Shown here: in pieces, positions 26,901-35,338 of the stretch
Layout: each line of letters starts with the position of its first letter
Position numbering within the stretch: position 1 is the stretch's first letter
DNA from: Bacteroides gallinarum DSM 18171 = JCM 13658
Lineage (GTDB): Bacteria; Bacteroidota; Bacteroidia; Bacteroidales; Bacteroidaceae
NCBI RefSeq assembly: GCF_000374365.1
Contig: NZ_KB894125.1
Coordinates: 52,577 to 116,576 of the forward strand
Length of the DNA stretch: 64,000 bases
Reading direction: 5' to 3'
The notes under the pieces: model-generated
The model's input: only the letters and a program-made list of their open reading frames with translations
Database searches by the model: none
What the model was told of the DNA's origin: nothing
Translations under genes and position numbers: made by a program

Positions 26901-26988
26901 CAGCCATCCCGTGCAGCAGCGTAAGGCACGGAGAATTACCTATAATAATATAAGGTGCATCGGGCAGGGTCGCTCCACCGGTGGCACA
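26901..26988 (+). repeat. Intergenic repeat, second copy
   Basis: The second copy of the ~90-nt repeat at 25932, with the same CAGCCATCC...GCGTAAGGCACGGAGA beginning and a shared GGTGGC-CA end. Confidence 0.6.
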
Positions 26989-27000
26989 ACCGACGACAAA

Positions 27001-27046
27001 CCGAGAGTTGAGCCAAACTTGTTTGAGCTATGCCGAGGTGCGAAGG
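27001..27046. repeat. Mini-hairpin repeat, copy 2
   Basis: CCGAG, then the hairpin AGC-CAAAC-tt-GTTTG-A-GCT, then CCGAGG. Compared with copy 1 the stem bases change in pairs, and the bulge is in the same place. Confidence 0.65.
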
Positions 27047-27094
27047 AGGAAAACGAACGAAGTGAAGTTAAAATGAACAACTAAAAAACGAAAT

Positions 27095-28129
27095 ATGAAA
27101 CGTAGTATATTACGACACAAGTTTGCTTTATGGCTGGTAGTAGCCTTGGCCTTGGCTTTGGCCTCGTGCTCGCAGGACGAGCTTGCCGGAGGCGAACAAG
27201 GCACGCTGCTGCCTTACGGGAAATACCCGCTGGAGCTGACCGCCGCCATAGGAGAGGCAGTCGCCACGCCTGCCACGCGCGGCACGGTGCATGGGACGTG
27301 GCCGGATGGCTATTCTTACAATTATCTCCAAATAGCCAGCAGTATCGAGTATCCGGAGGAGAATAAAATCGACTGGATGAGTTACATGGTGAGTACAGTC
27401 CGCACATATCAGATATATGCGGATGGCACAATGGTAATAGATCGTTACTATACGCGTGACCCTATCTATTGGAGACGTACTGATGAGATAATCTATATCT
27501 ATGCCTATTCGTGGAGTAGAACTCCTGACGAGCGTAATACTTCGGACCCACACGAGGTCTATGAGGACCAAAGCGAAGAAGATAAATTAAATGATAGCGA
27601 TTACCTCTTTGCCTATGCGGCATTGACCTTCGACGGGGACCACACGCTGCATTTCCGCCACCTCACCTCGAAGGTTACCATCAACCTCAGGCCGTCCAAA
27701 TACCTCTCGGCGCAAGCCCCTGAAGATGTGGAGGTCAAACTTACCGGCAAAAACGGGGGAAATTGGTATATAAAAGGAAATTTCATAGGGACAGACCCGA
27801 ATAAGATAACATTGTTTGAAGCCGAGGGGCTGGAACAGTCGGAAATCATTCCATACAGGAACCCTAATCCGACGGAGGGCATGTACGCCACCTACGAGGC
27901 TGTCGTAATCCCGCAGACGATAACCGGCACCGGCAAGACCATAGAGATAAAGGTAGGCGAAACCACCTATTCCTACGAGGTCAAGTGCCCGAAAGGCAAA
28001 TACACCAGCGGTGAGGAATGGATTTACAACATCACCGTCAATGCCCAAGGCTTGGACGTGACTGTCGAAGAAGGAAACATCGGTTGGGGGCAAGGTGGCA
28101 CTGGCAGCGGTAGCGTAGCCCTGCCTTAA
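27095..28129 (+). CDS. Fimbrillin family protein
   Basis: A 344-residue lipoprotein with lipobox LALASCSQDE. The pattern ATRGTVHGTWPDG, LTFDGDHTLHFRHLTSKVTINL and YTSGEEWIYNITVNAQGLDVTV is that of fimbrillins. The stretch about 27300-27600 is visibly more AT-rich than the rest, as if this variable domain had been exchanged. It is the last gene before the injection-system operon, which starts 35 nt downstream with no terminator between, so the adhesin and injection genes may be co-transcribed. Confidence 0.85.
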   Translation: MKRSILRHKFALWLVVALALALASCSQDELAGGEQGTLLPYGKYPLELTAAIGEAVATPATRGTVHGTWPDGYSYNYLQIASSIEYPEENKIDWMSYMVSTVRTYQIYADGTMVIDRYYTRDPIYWRRTDEIIYIYAYSWSRTPDERNTSDPHEVYEDQSEEDKLNDSDYLFAYAALTFDGDHTLHFRHLTSKVTINLRPSKYLSAQAPEDVEVKLTGKNGGNWYIKGNFIGTDPNKITLFEAEGLEQSEIIPYRNPNPTEGMYATYEAVVIPQTITGTGKTIEIKVGETTYSYEVKCPKGKYTSGEEWIYNITVNAQGLDVTVEEGNIGWGQGGTGSGSVALP

Positions 28130-28164
28130 AACGAACATATAGAAAACGAAAGCAACATGATGAA

Positions 28165-28692
28165 ATGATAAAGCGTATCCTGACATACTACGCCGAACGT
28201 CTGGACGAATACCTGTCCCGCACCCGCCACCAACCCGAAGGGCTGGCGACTGTGGGACTGATAGGTTCCGACGGAGAGGAAACCCCGAACAAGGTAGTCA
28301 TCTCCTTAGTCAACCTCGAAAAGGAGGCTTCGGGAGACAGGACGTACATGCAGCGCAGCGGAAGCGGTTTCGTGGGCAAGGGTGCGCCCCTGATGATGAA
28401 CATGCACATCATGCTGGCGGCAGTCTACGAGAACAGACGCTATGCGGAATCACTCTCCGTCCTGTCCGAGACACTGGCGTTTATCCAGTCGATGCCGAGA
28501 TTCAATACGGGTCGGGAGAGCTGCACGGTGGAAGTGGTACCGATGTCCACAATGGATTTGCACAATATCTGGACGACCATGGGCGGGCAATATTACCCGT
28601 CGGTCATCTGCAAGGTGCGCGGCCTGACCATCGACTCTTCTTCAATCGTGTCGGGCAGCGGCACAGCCGCCGGTCCGGATGTGAATACATAA
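28165..28692 (+). CDS. DUF4255 / Pvc16-like cap protein
   Basis: A 175-residue protein of the DUF4255 (Pvc16 N-terminal) family, the tail-terminator or cap protein of extracellular contractile injection systems. Conserved segments are VGLIGSDGEETPNKVVISLVNLEKE, the PLMMNMHIMLAAVYENRRYAESL block and WTTMGGQYYPSVICKVR. In PVC-type particles it caps the distal end of the sheath and tube. It is the first structural gene of the cluster. Confidence 0.85.
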   Translation: MIKRILTYYAERLDEYLSRTRHQPEGLATVGLIGSDGEETPNKVVISLVNLEKEASGDRTYMQRSGSGFVGKGAPLMMNMHIMLAAVYENRRYAESLSVLSETLAFIQSMPRFNTGRESCTVEVVPMSTMDLHNIWTTMGGQYYPSVICKVRGLTIDSSSIVSGSGTAAGPDVNT

Positions 28693-28719
28693 GAACATGA
28701 CAATGAAACAGATATAGCT

Positions 28720-29502
28720 ATGGATTATCGTCCTTTATACAGCCTGCGGGTCGGGCATGAATACTTCGACAGAGGTATCTGCCGTTCCTTCCGCTGCCGG
28801 ATTTCTCCGGCGGAAGCGACGCTGTGGCACCGTCGCGGGTTGCTGTTCAGACAGCTCGGCGAGAACGAATGGACGATACTGTACGACAACGACGGCGCGG
28901 GCGTGGACACCTCCTCCGATGTACTGGTATTGGACATGGAAATGACCGACCCTGCATTCGTGCTCTATACGCTGTGGGACGGTTTTCACCCCGATGCAGC
29001 CTACGGGCTGGAACTGCCGTCGAAAAAAGAGACTGCCGATGCGGTGAAGGCCATCCGTGAGACCGCACCGAAGCGCGGCATCGGTTCCGGATTCTGCCGG
29101 ATCCGTATCCGTATGACCGACAAGCTGGTCAAGGCGGCGCGGGACGGAAAGCCGATGACCTGCACCTTGCAGTTCCATGCCCCGGCATACCGGTGGGAGT
29201 ATCTGCTTGTTCCGCGTGACGGGGAGAATGTCCCGCCGGGAAAGTATCTCATGGAGGAAACGGGTGGCAAACTGCATTTCCCTCCTTTCGAACCGGCAAG
29301 GATGTACGGCAGGGAGATGCTGCGTACCGTCTCCGAGGAATCCGTCCCGATGCACGAAAGCTACGGCTACCGGTTGAAAGTGGTGGTACCGGCAGGCGGC
29401 ACCGGACGGAAGCAGACGGTGCTCAGGCACATCGACCCTCCGGAACCGGGCAGGTTCATGGATGCGGAACCCGGGCTGCTAAGACAGGTATGCAGCCTGT
29501 AA
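28720..29502 (+). CDS. Conserved eCIS-associated protein of unknown role
   Basis: A 260-residue protein between the cap and sheath genes. No catalytic motif, signal peptide or membrane segment is seen. It has beta-rich segments (ALWHRRGLLFRQLGENEWTILY; DKLVKAARDGKPMTCTLQFHAPAYRWEYLLVP). Its fixed place among structural genes suggests a particle component or assembly factor typical of Bacteroidales systems. I do not recognise a Pfam family. Confidence 0.6.
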   Translation: MDYRPLYSLRVGHEYFDRGICRSFRCRISPAEATLWHRRGLLFRQLGENEWTILYDNDGAGVDTSSDVLVLDMEMTDPAFVLYTLWDGFHPDAAYGLELPSKKETADAVKAIRETAPKRGIGSGFCRIRIRMTDKLVKAARDGKPMTCTLQFHAPAYRWEYLLVPRDGENVPPGKYLMEETGGKLHFPPFEPARMYGREMLRTVSEESVPMHESYGYRLKVVVPAGGTGRKQTVLRHIDPPEPGRFMDAEPGLLRQVCSL

Positions 29503-29567
29503 GAAATACAGATAAAAATTGATCAGTGATTAATAACACTAAGTTGAACCATTAAAACTAAGAACGT

Positions 29568-31196
29568 ATGGGACAAATGAAAACACCCGGCGTGTACATC
29601 GTAGAGAAAAGCGCCTTCCCGAACTCGGTAGTAGAAGCTCCGACCGCTATCCCGGCTTTCATCGGCATTACCGAGAAAGCACAGAACGGTGCGGATTCAC
29701 TCAGTGGCAAACCCTGGAAAATCACGTCCATGACGGAGTTCCAGCAGTATTTCGGCGGAGCTCCGGCACCTGAGTTTGCTCTTTCCGTAATTGATTCGCC
29801 TGAAAAGGATGCCACCGAGACATTCTATGGCATCGAGTCAGCATTCAAGGACGAAAACGGCAAGACCAGGCTCCTGCGTGTAGTGAACCGGAGCAACCCT
29901 TATTCCCTGTACTACCACATGGTGATGTTCTTTGCCAACGGCGGAGGTACCTGCTACATTGTCTCCATCGGAACATACAATGAGAAAGACACCAAGGGGA
30001 ATCTCATCAAGGTTGACAAAGACAATGTGAAAAAGGCTCTCGATGACTTGAAGAAAGAGCAGGAAATCACGATGGTGGTCGTTCCGGAAGCCACCTCCAC
30101 ACCCGACTGCAAGGACATCCAGACCCAGATGCTTGCCCACTGCGGCGAGATGATGAACCGCTTTGCCATCCTCGACGTGCAGCCCAAGACAACCGGCAAC
30201 GAGACTATGGATGACCAGATAAAGACTTTCCGTACCAATGTGGGTGCAAACTATCTCTCCTACGGTGCGGCTTACTATCCGTGGCTGAACACCTCCGTGC
30301 TTTCCGACAAGGATATCGACGGCACGGTACTGACCTGGGACTATACACAGGAAGCTCCTGTCCTGAAGCCGTTCTTCGAATCGGATTCCAAATTCCCTGA
30401 CTATTTCAAAGATGCCTTCGGAAAGATCAAGAAAGGCACGAAGACAGTAACGGTAGAGGTGACAAAAGGCGAAGGCGAAGAAGCTACCTCGACCGAGGAA
30501 AAGGAAGTTCCGTTCACTCCTGATGAACTGGCCGCACTGAAGAACAACCTGCACAACGCCTTATTGCAGAACTTCCCCGGATACCAGTACATCGTGAACA
30601 AAGTGCGTGAGAAACTGAACCTGCTTCCTCCTTCGGCAGCGATGGCAGGACTTTACACAATGGTGGACAACACGCGGGGTGTATGGAAAGCTCCGGCAAA
30701 CGTGTCCGTGAACTATGTGAACAGCCCCACGGAGAACATCGACAACGCCATGCAGGAAGACCTGAACATGCCGATGAACGGCAAGGCGGTGAACGCCATC
30801 CGCACCTTCCCGGGCGAAGGCATCAAGGTATGGGGAGCGCGCACGCTGGACGGCAACTCGCAGGACTGGCGTTATGTGAACGTGCGCCGCACGATGATGT
30901 TCCTCGAAGAGTCCGTGAAAAACGCGGCGAAGGCATACGTGTTCGAGCCGAACGTGGCTGCAACCTGGATGAACGTGCGTTCGATGATAGACAACTTCCT
31001 GCGCAGCGTGTGGAAACGCGGTGGACTGGCAGGTGCCACGCCGGAGGATGCCTACGAAATCCATGTCGGCCTGGGCGACACCATGACCGCCAACGACATC
31101 CTGGACGGCATCATGCGCATCACCGTGCTCGTGGCAATCACCCGTCCGGCAGAGTTCATCGAAATCACCTTCCAGCAGCAGATGCAGAAGAGCTGA
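29568..31196 (+). CDS. Contractile sheath protein
   Basis: A 542-residue tail sheath protein (gp18/Pvc2-4 type). The N-terminus KTPGVYIVEKSAFPNSVVEAPTAIPAFIG is the classic sheath opening. The C-terminal region (WRYVNVRRTMMFLEESVKNAAKAYVFEPNVAATW...VAITRPAEFIEITFQQQMQK) is the conserved sheath core. Subunits stack around the tube and contract to drive it out. Only one sheath gene is present, whereas PVC and Afp particles have three. It is followed by two tube genes. Confidence 0.95.
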   Translation: MGQMKTPGVYIVEKSAFPNSVVEAPTAIPAFIGITEKAQNGADSLSGKPWKITSMTEFQQYFGGAPAPEFALSVIDSPEKDATETFYGIESAFKDENGKTRLLRVVNRSNPYSLYYHMVMFFANGGGTCYIVSIGTYNEKDTKGNLIKVDKDNVKKALDDLKKEQEITMVVVPEATSTPDCKDIQTQMLAHCGEMMNRFAILDVQPKTTGNETMDDQIKTFRTNVGANYLSYGAAYYPWLNTSVLSDKDIDGTVLTWDYTQEAPVLKPFFESDSKFPDYFKDAFGKIKKGTKTVTVEVTKGEGEEATSTEEKEVPFTPDELAALKNNLHNALLQNFPGYQYIVNKVREKLNLLPPSAAMAGLYTMVDNTRGVWKAPANVSVNYVNSPTENIDNAMQEDLNMPMNGKAVNAIRTFPGEGIKVWGARTLDGNSQDWRYVNVRRTMMFLEESVKNAAKAYVFEPNVAATWMNVRSMIDNFLRSVWKRGGLAGATPEDAYEIHVGLGDTMTANDILDGIMRITVLVAITRPAEFIEITFQQQMQKS

Positions 31197-31255
31197 TGAC
31201 GGTTGATAAGCGAAAACAAATAAATCAAATTGATAACACTTTAAATTAGAATATT

Positions 31256-31714
31256 ATGGCAGACGAAAATGGAGCTGCTCAGAGCGCTCAGACATGGCCC
31301 GTACCTGAATTTCATTTCAGCGTGGAAATATCGAATGTGGGTAAAATCTCCTGCAAGGAAGTGTCGGGACTCGATGTCGAGTTCGACGTGATCGAATACC
31401 GTTCCGGTGACATGCCGGGGTTCACCAAGGTCAAGATGCCGGGTTTGCGCAAGAGCGGCGATGTGACCCTGAAGAAAGCGATGTTCAAGGACGACAAGAA
31501 ACTCTGGGACTGGATCAACAAGGTGAAGATGAACGTCATCCAGCGCGAAAGCGTGACCGTCGCCCTTCTGGACGAGAGCGGCGGTCCGGTGCAGAGCTGG
31601 AAACTGACCAATGCCTGGCCGAAGAAATATACCGTGGAGGGTTTCAAGGCGGACGGCAACGGTGTATCTATGGAAACCATCGTGCTGGCTCACGAAGGCG
31701 TTACTCCGGCATAA
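31256..31714 (+). CDS. Inner tube protein 1 (gp19/Pvc1-like)
   Basis: A 152-residue tail tube protein of the T4 gp19-like family: WPVPEFHFSVEISNVGKISCKEVSGLDVEFDVIEYR, then KKAMFKDDKKLWDWINKV and the C-terminal WPKKYTVEGFKADGNGVSMETIVLAHEG. It stacks as hexamers to form the inner tube that carries the payload. It lies between the sheath and the second tube gene. Confidence 0.93.
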   Translation: MADENGAAQSAQTWPVPEFHFSVEISNVGKISCKEVSGLDVEFDVIEYRSGDMPGFTKVKMPGLRKSGDVTLKKAMFKDDKKLWDWINKVKMNVIQRESVTVALLDESGGPVQSWKLTNAWPKKYTVEGFKADGNGVSMETIVLAHEGVTPA

Positions 31715-31736
31715 TAATCCTAAACAGTATTGATAT

Positions 31737-32198
31737 ATGGCAAACAACCCTGATTCCTGGCACTCTCCGGTCGGATTCCATTTCAGCGTGGCTTTCCTTC
31801 TGGAAGACGCTCAAGTCTCCGCCTCCTTTTCGGAGGTGGACGGCCTGAGCCAGGAGATGGGGTTTGGTGCCAGAAGCAGGAAATCTTCCGGGAATGCCGA
31901 CTATCCTAAAGAAATCAAAGTCTCCAGTCTTGTACTGAAACGGGCCTTGACCCCACTGGATGACAAGGTGGCCGCCTGGATAAGGAAGAACTTCAATTTT
32001 CTGAAAAACGGCAGGATTGTGCCGTGTAGCAAAATCATCGTCTCCCTTCTGGACGAGAATCGTAACCCGATAGCCGGTTGGGAGTGCCGGTGGGTCATTC
32101 CTGTCAAATGGCAGCTGAGTCCGTTGGATTCGTCACAGAGTAAGATTGCTGTAGAGACATTGACACTGAAATACAAGGAACTGGAAAGGATAATGTGA
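31737..32198 (+). CDS. Inner tube protein 2 (tube initiator, gp19-like)
   Basis: A 153-residue tube-fold protein related to the upstream gene: GFHFSVAFLLEDAQVSASFSEVDGLSQEM, then WECRWVIPVKWQLSPLDSSQSKIAVETLTLKYKEL. In PVC-type particles a second tube paralogue forms the first layer on the baseplate hub, a likely role here. Its stop overlaps the next ATG (TGATG). Confidence 0.9.
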   Translation: MANNPDSWHSPVGFHFSVAFLLEDAQVSASFSEVDGLSQEMGFGARSRKSSGNADYPKEIKVSSLVLKRALTPLDDKVAAWIRKNFNFLKNGRIVPCSKIIVSLLDENRNPIAGWECRWVIPVKWQLSPLDSSQSKIAVETLTLKYKELERIM

Positions 32199-32368
32199 TG
32201 CCCATAATAATAAAAGAAATACAGGTGCGCACCTCCGTGGAAAAGAAGGTTGTCCTCCCCGCGGAAATCACCGAAGATGTGTATGAACACATCAAGGAGA
32301 AAGTGGTGGAGGAACTCTTGCTGCACGAGAGACGGCATGTATCGGATACAAGGAAAAAAGAAAGATAG
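32198..32368 (+). CDS. DUF5908 small eCIS protein
   Basis: A 56-residue protein (MPIIIKEIQVRTSVEKKVVL...) matching the DUF5908 family found between tube and hub genes in extracellular injection systems (Pvc6 position). The ATG overlaps the previous stop by one base, and the next gene starts 5 nt after its stop, so all three are coupled. The precise role is unknown. Confidence 0.8.
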   Translation: MPIIIKEIQVRTSVEKKVVLPAEITEDVYEHIKEKVVEELLLHERRHVSDTRKKER

Positions 32369-32373
32369 AATAT

Positions 32374-33036
32374 ATGGAACAGCTTAAACTGACAGCCTAT
32401 ACCGACGGGAAGTTCAGCGCAAAAAACGGCAACAGCCTCTCCATTCCCATGGAGCCTGAAAATATCAGGTTCGGGAAGGAGATTGTGTATCGTGAGGACA
32501 GGCAGCAGGGGGCAGTCGGTGGAGGCAACCGTTTTGAGAAATACAGACCGGAGACACTCTCCTTCGATTTCGAGATAGATTGCACCGGTATTGTGGAGGA
32601 GACACAGGAGAATGACAAGGTTTACGACAAGGTGGATGACCTGGAGAAACTGTTGTATGTCTATAACAGCGACGGTCATAGACCCTCGTATGTGGTTGTC
32701 TGTTTTGCGGCCATCCTTTTCAAGGGACAGCTTTCCAGGATGAATGTGGACTATACGCTGTTTTCTGAAAAGGGCATACCGCTCCGCGCTACTGTCTCCC
32801 TGGCATTCGTAGGCTTCCGGTGCAGCGAGGAGGAGCGCAAGAAGTTCCACAAGCAGTCGCCCGACATGTCGCGGCTCATCACCGTCAAGGAGGGCGAGAC
32901 ACTGCCTTACCTCTGCCACAAGATATACGGGGATTCCCTCTTAGTGCGGCAGGTAGCAAAGTTCAACAATCTTGGGGGATTCAGAAACATACCGGCAGGG
33001 ACGGAGTTATTGTTCCCGCCGCTTAAGAAAGAATAA
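32374..33036 (+). CDS. LysM-containing baseplate hub protein (Pvc7-like)
   Basis: A 220-residue protein of the CIS tube/hub adaptor family. Residues 1-150 are beta-rich (SIPMEPENIRFGKEIVYRE; ETLSFDFEIDCTG). Residues about 165-217 form a LysM domain (ITVKEGETLPYLCHKIYGDSLLVRQVAKFNN...IPAGTELLFPP). It probably connects the tube initiator to the spike, like Pvc7 or gp53. It lies directly upstream of the spike gene. Confidence 0.88.
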   Translation: MEQLKLTAYTDGKFSAKNGNSLSIPMEPENIRFGKEIVYREDRQQGAVGGGNRFEKYRPETLSFDFEIDCTGIVEETQENDKVYDKVDDLEKLLYVYNSDGHRPSYVVVCFAAILFKGQLSRMNVDYTLFSEKGIPLRATVSLAFVGFRCSEEERKKFHKQSPDMSRLITVKEGETLPYLCHKIYGDSLLVRQVAKFNNLGGFRNIPAGTELLFPPLKKE

Positions 33037-33073
33037 AAGGAATAAATTGAGCAACCAAATAAACTGAAGAAGT

Positions 33074-34849
33074 ATGGCAGACTCACCGTCGAAATATGCA
33101 GACCGTATTCTTGCGTGCAAAGTCTTCTGCAACGGCAAGGCGCTGGACGACTCGTTCGAGCTGGTCTCGGCTCATGTACGTTTGGAACTGAACCGTATCG
33201 GCAAGGCGACTTTGTGTTTCAACGCCGGGGATATGGATGCGCAGCGTTTCGACGAGACTGATTCCGACAGCTTCAAGCCGGGCACCGCCATCCGCCTGGA
33301 TGCCGGAGACTTGAACGGGCAGAAGACCCTGTTTGAGGGCATCATCCTCGATACCGGCATACGTATCGGCAAGGGACACCGCTCCGTGATGACAGTAGAG
33401 TGCCGTGATAATGCCTATGCCGCGACACAGGTACGGAAGAACCGCATTTTCGAGAAGAAGAAGGATGCGGACATGATCAAGGAAGTGTTGAAAGAATACG
33501 GCAGCGTGTCAGTGGACGGTACGGACTACCGACACCCGGAGATGGTGCAATACTACTGCACGGACTGGGACTTCGCCCTTTCGCGTGCCGATGCCTGCGG
33601 GATGTTCGTCCTTGCTACGGGCAGCGACATCAAGGTGTTCAAGCCGAAAGTGGGAGCCTCGCCCGTGCTGACCGTCACTTACGGCAGCGACCTGATAGAC
33701 TTCGACGGCGGACTTTCGGCAGGCGACCAGTTTGCGGGTTACGATGCCGTTTCGTGGAATCCTGCGGAACAGAAACCCGTCAGGGAGAGCGCATCCGTCC
33801 CCACGCTGAACAGGCAGGGCGACCTGGAACCGAAAAGCATGGCGGCAGCCAACAATATGCTGCTCCAGACCGATGCCCCGGCAGACGGCAAGGTGCTGAA
33901 GGCGTGGGCGGACAGCATGGCGTTGAAGGCGGGACTTGCCCGCTATCACGGTTCGTTCAGCTTCTACGGGGCTGCGGAAGCCGTACCCGGTTGCATCATC
34001 GAGCTGAAAGGCTTGGGCAAGCGTTTCGGCGGCAATGCGTTTATCGGCTCGGTGGAGCATATTATCGAAAAGAACGAATGGATTACCAGAGCCGGGATAG
34101 GCATCGACCCGGCAAACATCACCGGTGAGCCGGATGTGGTCAGTCCCCCTGCGTCAGGGCTGCTGCCCGGCATGGAGGGGCTGCATACGGCGGTGGTGAA
34201 GAAATTAGACGGCGACCCGCAGAAGCAGTGCCGCATACAGGTGGAACTGCCGTGGATGGAGGGAAAAGACAAGCTGCTCTGGGCGCGTCTCTCCACGCTG
34301 TACGCCACGGGAGGCTCCGGCTCTTTCTGGCTGCCCGAACCGGAAGACGAGGTGCTGGTAGGCTTCGTGAACAACGACCCTACGCACCCGGTCATTCTCG
34401 GCGGACTGTACGGCAGCCGCCACAAGCCGCCCTACGAATACGAGGCGAAGAACAACCGGAAAGCCCTCGTAACCCGCGAGAAGATGCGCATCGAGTTCGA
34501 CGAGGAAAAGAAAACCATAACGGTCTCCACCCCCGGAAAGAATACGGTGGAAATCAGCGACGATGGGAAGCATATCAGGCTGACCGACGAGCATAAGAAC
34601 GAAATCACGATGGACAAGGGCGGTATCACGCTCTCGTCCGCCAAAGACATCATGCTGAAGGCGAAAGGCAACATCACGATGGATGCCACGATGAAGCTCA
34701 GCGGCACCGCCAAACAGGATGCCAGCATAGAAGGGCTGAACGTCAAGGTGCAGGCCAAGATGGGCGCGACGGTGAAAGGCAACGCTACGGCGGAACTTTC
34801 CTCCAGCGGACAGACCACCGTCAAGGGCGCAATGGTAATGATTAACTGA
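33074..34849 (+). CDS. Spike protein (VgrG/gpV-like, Pvc8)
   Basis: A 591-residue central spike. An N-terminal hub domain (gp27-like) covers about 1-360. An OB-fold (QCRIQVELPWMEGKDKLLWARLSTLYATGGSGSFWLPEPEDEVLVGF) lies near 375-440. A C-terminal beta-helix of short repeats carrying ITM/ITL and TVKG motifs (about 480-590) ends TTVKGAMVMIN. It forms the trimeric needle below the tube and is tipped by the PAAR protein. No toxin domain is fused at the C-terminus, so payload is not carried by this VgrG. Confidence 0.93.
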   Translation: MADSPSKYADRILACKVFCNGKALDDSFELVSAHVRLELNRIGKATLCFNAGDMDAQRFDETDSDSFKPGTAIRLDAGDLNGQKTLFEGIILDTGIRIGKGHRSVMTVECRDNAYAATQVRKNRIFEKKKDADMIKEVLKEYGSVSVDGTDYRHPEMVQYYCTDWDFALSRADACGMFVLATGSDIKVFKPKVGASPVLTVTYGSDLIDFDGGLSAGDQFAGYDAVSWNPAEQKPVRESASVPTLNRQGDLEPKSMAAANNMLLQTDAPADGKVLKAWADSMALKAGLARYHGSFSFYGAAEAVPGCIIELKGLGKRFGGNAFIGSVEHIIEKNEWITRAGIGIDPANITGEPDVVSPPASGLLPGMEGLHTAVVKKLDGDPQKQCRIQVELPWMEGKDKLLWARLSTLYATGGSGSFWLPEPEDEVLVGFVNNDPTHPVILGGLYGSRHKPPYEYEAKNNRKALVTREKMRIEFDEEKKTITVSTPGKNTVEISDDGKHIRLTDEHKNEITMDKGGITLSSAKDIMLKAKGNITMDATMKLSGTAKQDASIEGLNVKVQAKMGATVKGNATAELSSSGQTTVKGAMVMIN

Positions 34850-34856
34850 CGACGAA

Positions 34857-34898
34857 CCGAGAGGAATACAAAACTTGTTTTGATATTCCCGAGGTGAG
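34857..34898. repeat. Mini-hairpin repeat, copy 3
   Basis: CCGAG, then the hairpin ATA-CAAAAC-tt-GTTTTG-A-TAT, then CCGAGG. It has the same layout and bulge as the copies at 23846 and 27001, but lies within the injection-system operon. Confidence 0.65.
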
Positions 34899-34974
34899 GA
34901 GGAAGAAAACCCGTAGGGCTAACTAAATGAAGAATGATGAATGAAGAACTGACATATAAAGAAAGGAGCACGAT

Positions 34975-35274
34975 ATGCCACCGGCAGCAAGACTGACAGA
35001 CATGCACACCTGCCCGATGCAGACACCGGGGCTGCCTCCCGTACCCCATGTGGGAGGTCCGATAATAGGGCCGGGAATGCCCACGGTGTTGATAGGCAAA
35101 CTGCCTGCGGCGGTCATGGGCGACATGTGCACCTGCGTCGGCCCGCCCGACACCATCATCAAGGGGTCGGCAACGGTGCTGATAGGTGGCAAGCCCGCCG
35201 CACGTATGGGCGACACGACGGCACACGGAGGCGTTATCGTCGCCGGATGTCCCACTGTACAAATTGGAGGATAA
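34975..35274 (+). CDS. PAAR-domain spike tip
   Basis: A 99-residue PAAR protein (PPAARLTDMHTCPM...; GSATVLIGGKPAARMGDTTAHGGVIVAGCPTVQIGG). His and Cys residues (H12, C14, and C and H near the C-terminus) would hold the metal that sharpens the tip. In T4-like systems this cone caps the spike. It has no effector extension. Confidence 0.93.
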   Translation: MPPAARLTDMHTCPMQTPGLPPVPHVGGPIIGPGMPTVLIGKLPAAVMGDMCTCVGPPDTIIKGSATVLIGGKPAARMGDTTAHGGVIVAGCPTVQIGG

Positions 35275-35338
35275 ACTGTCATCCTGAGCGTAGTCGAAGG
35301 ATCTGATATATACGATAGAGAATAAAAAGAAAGACAAT

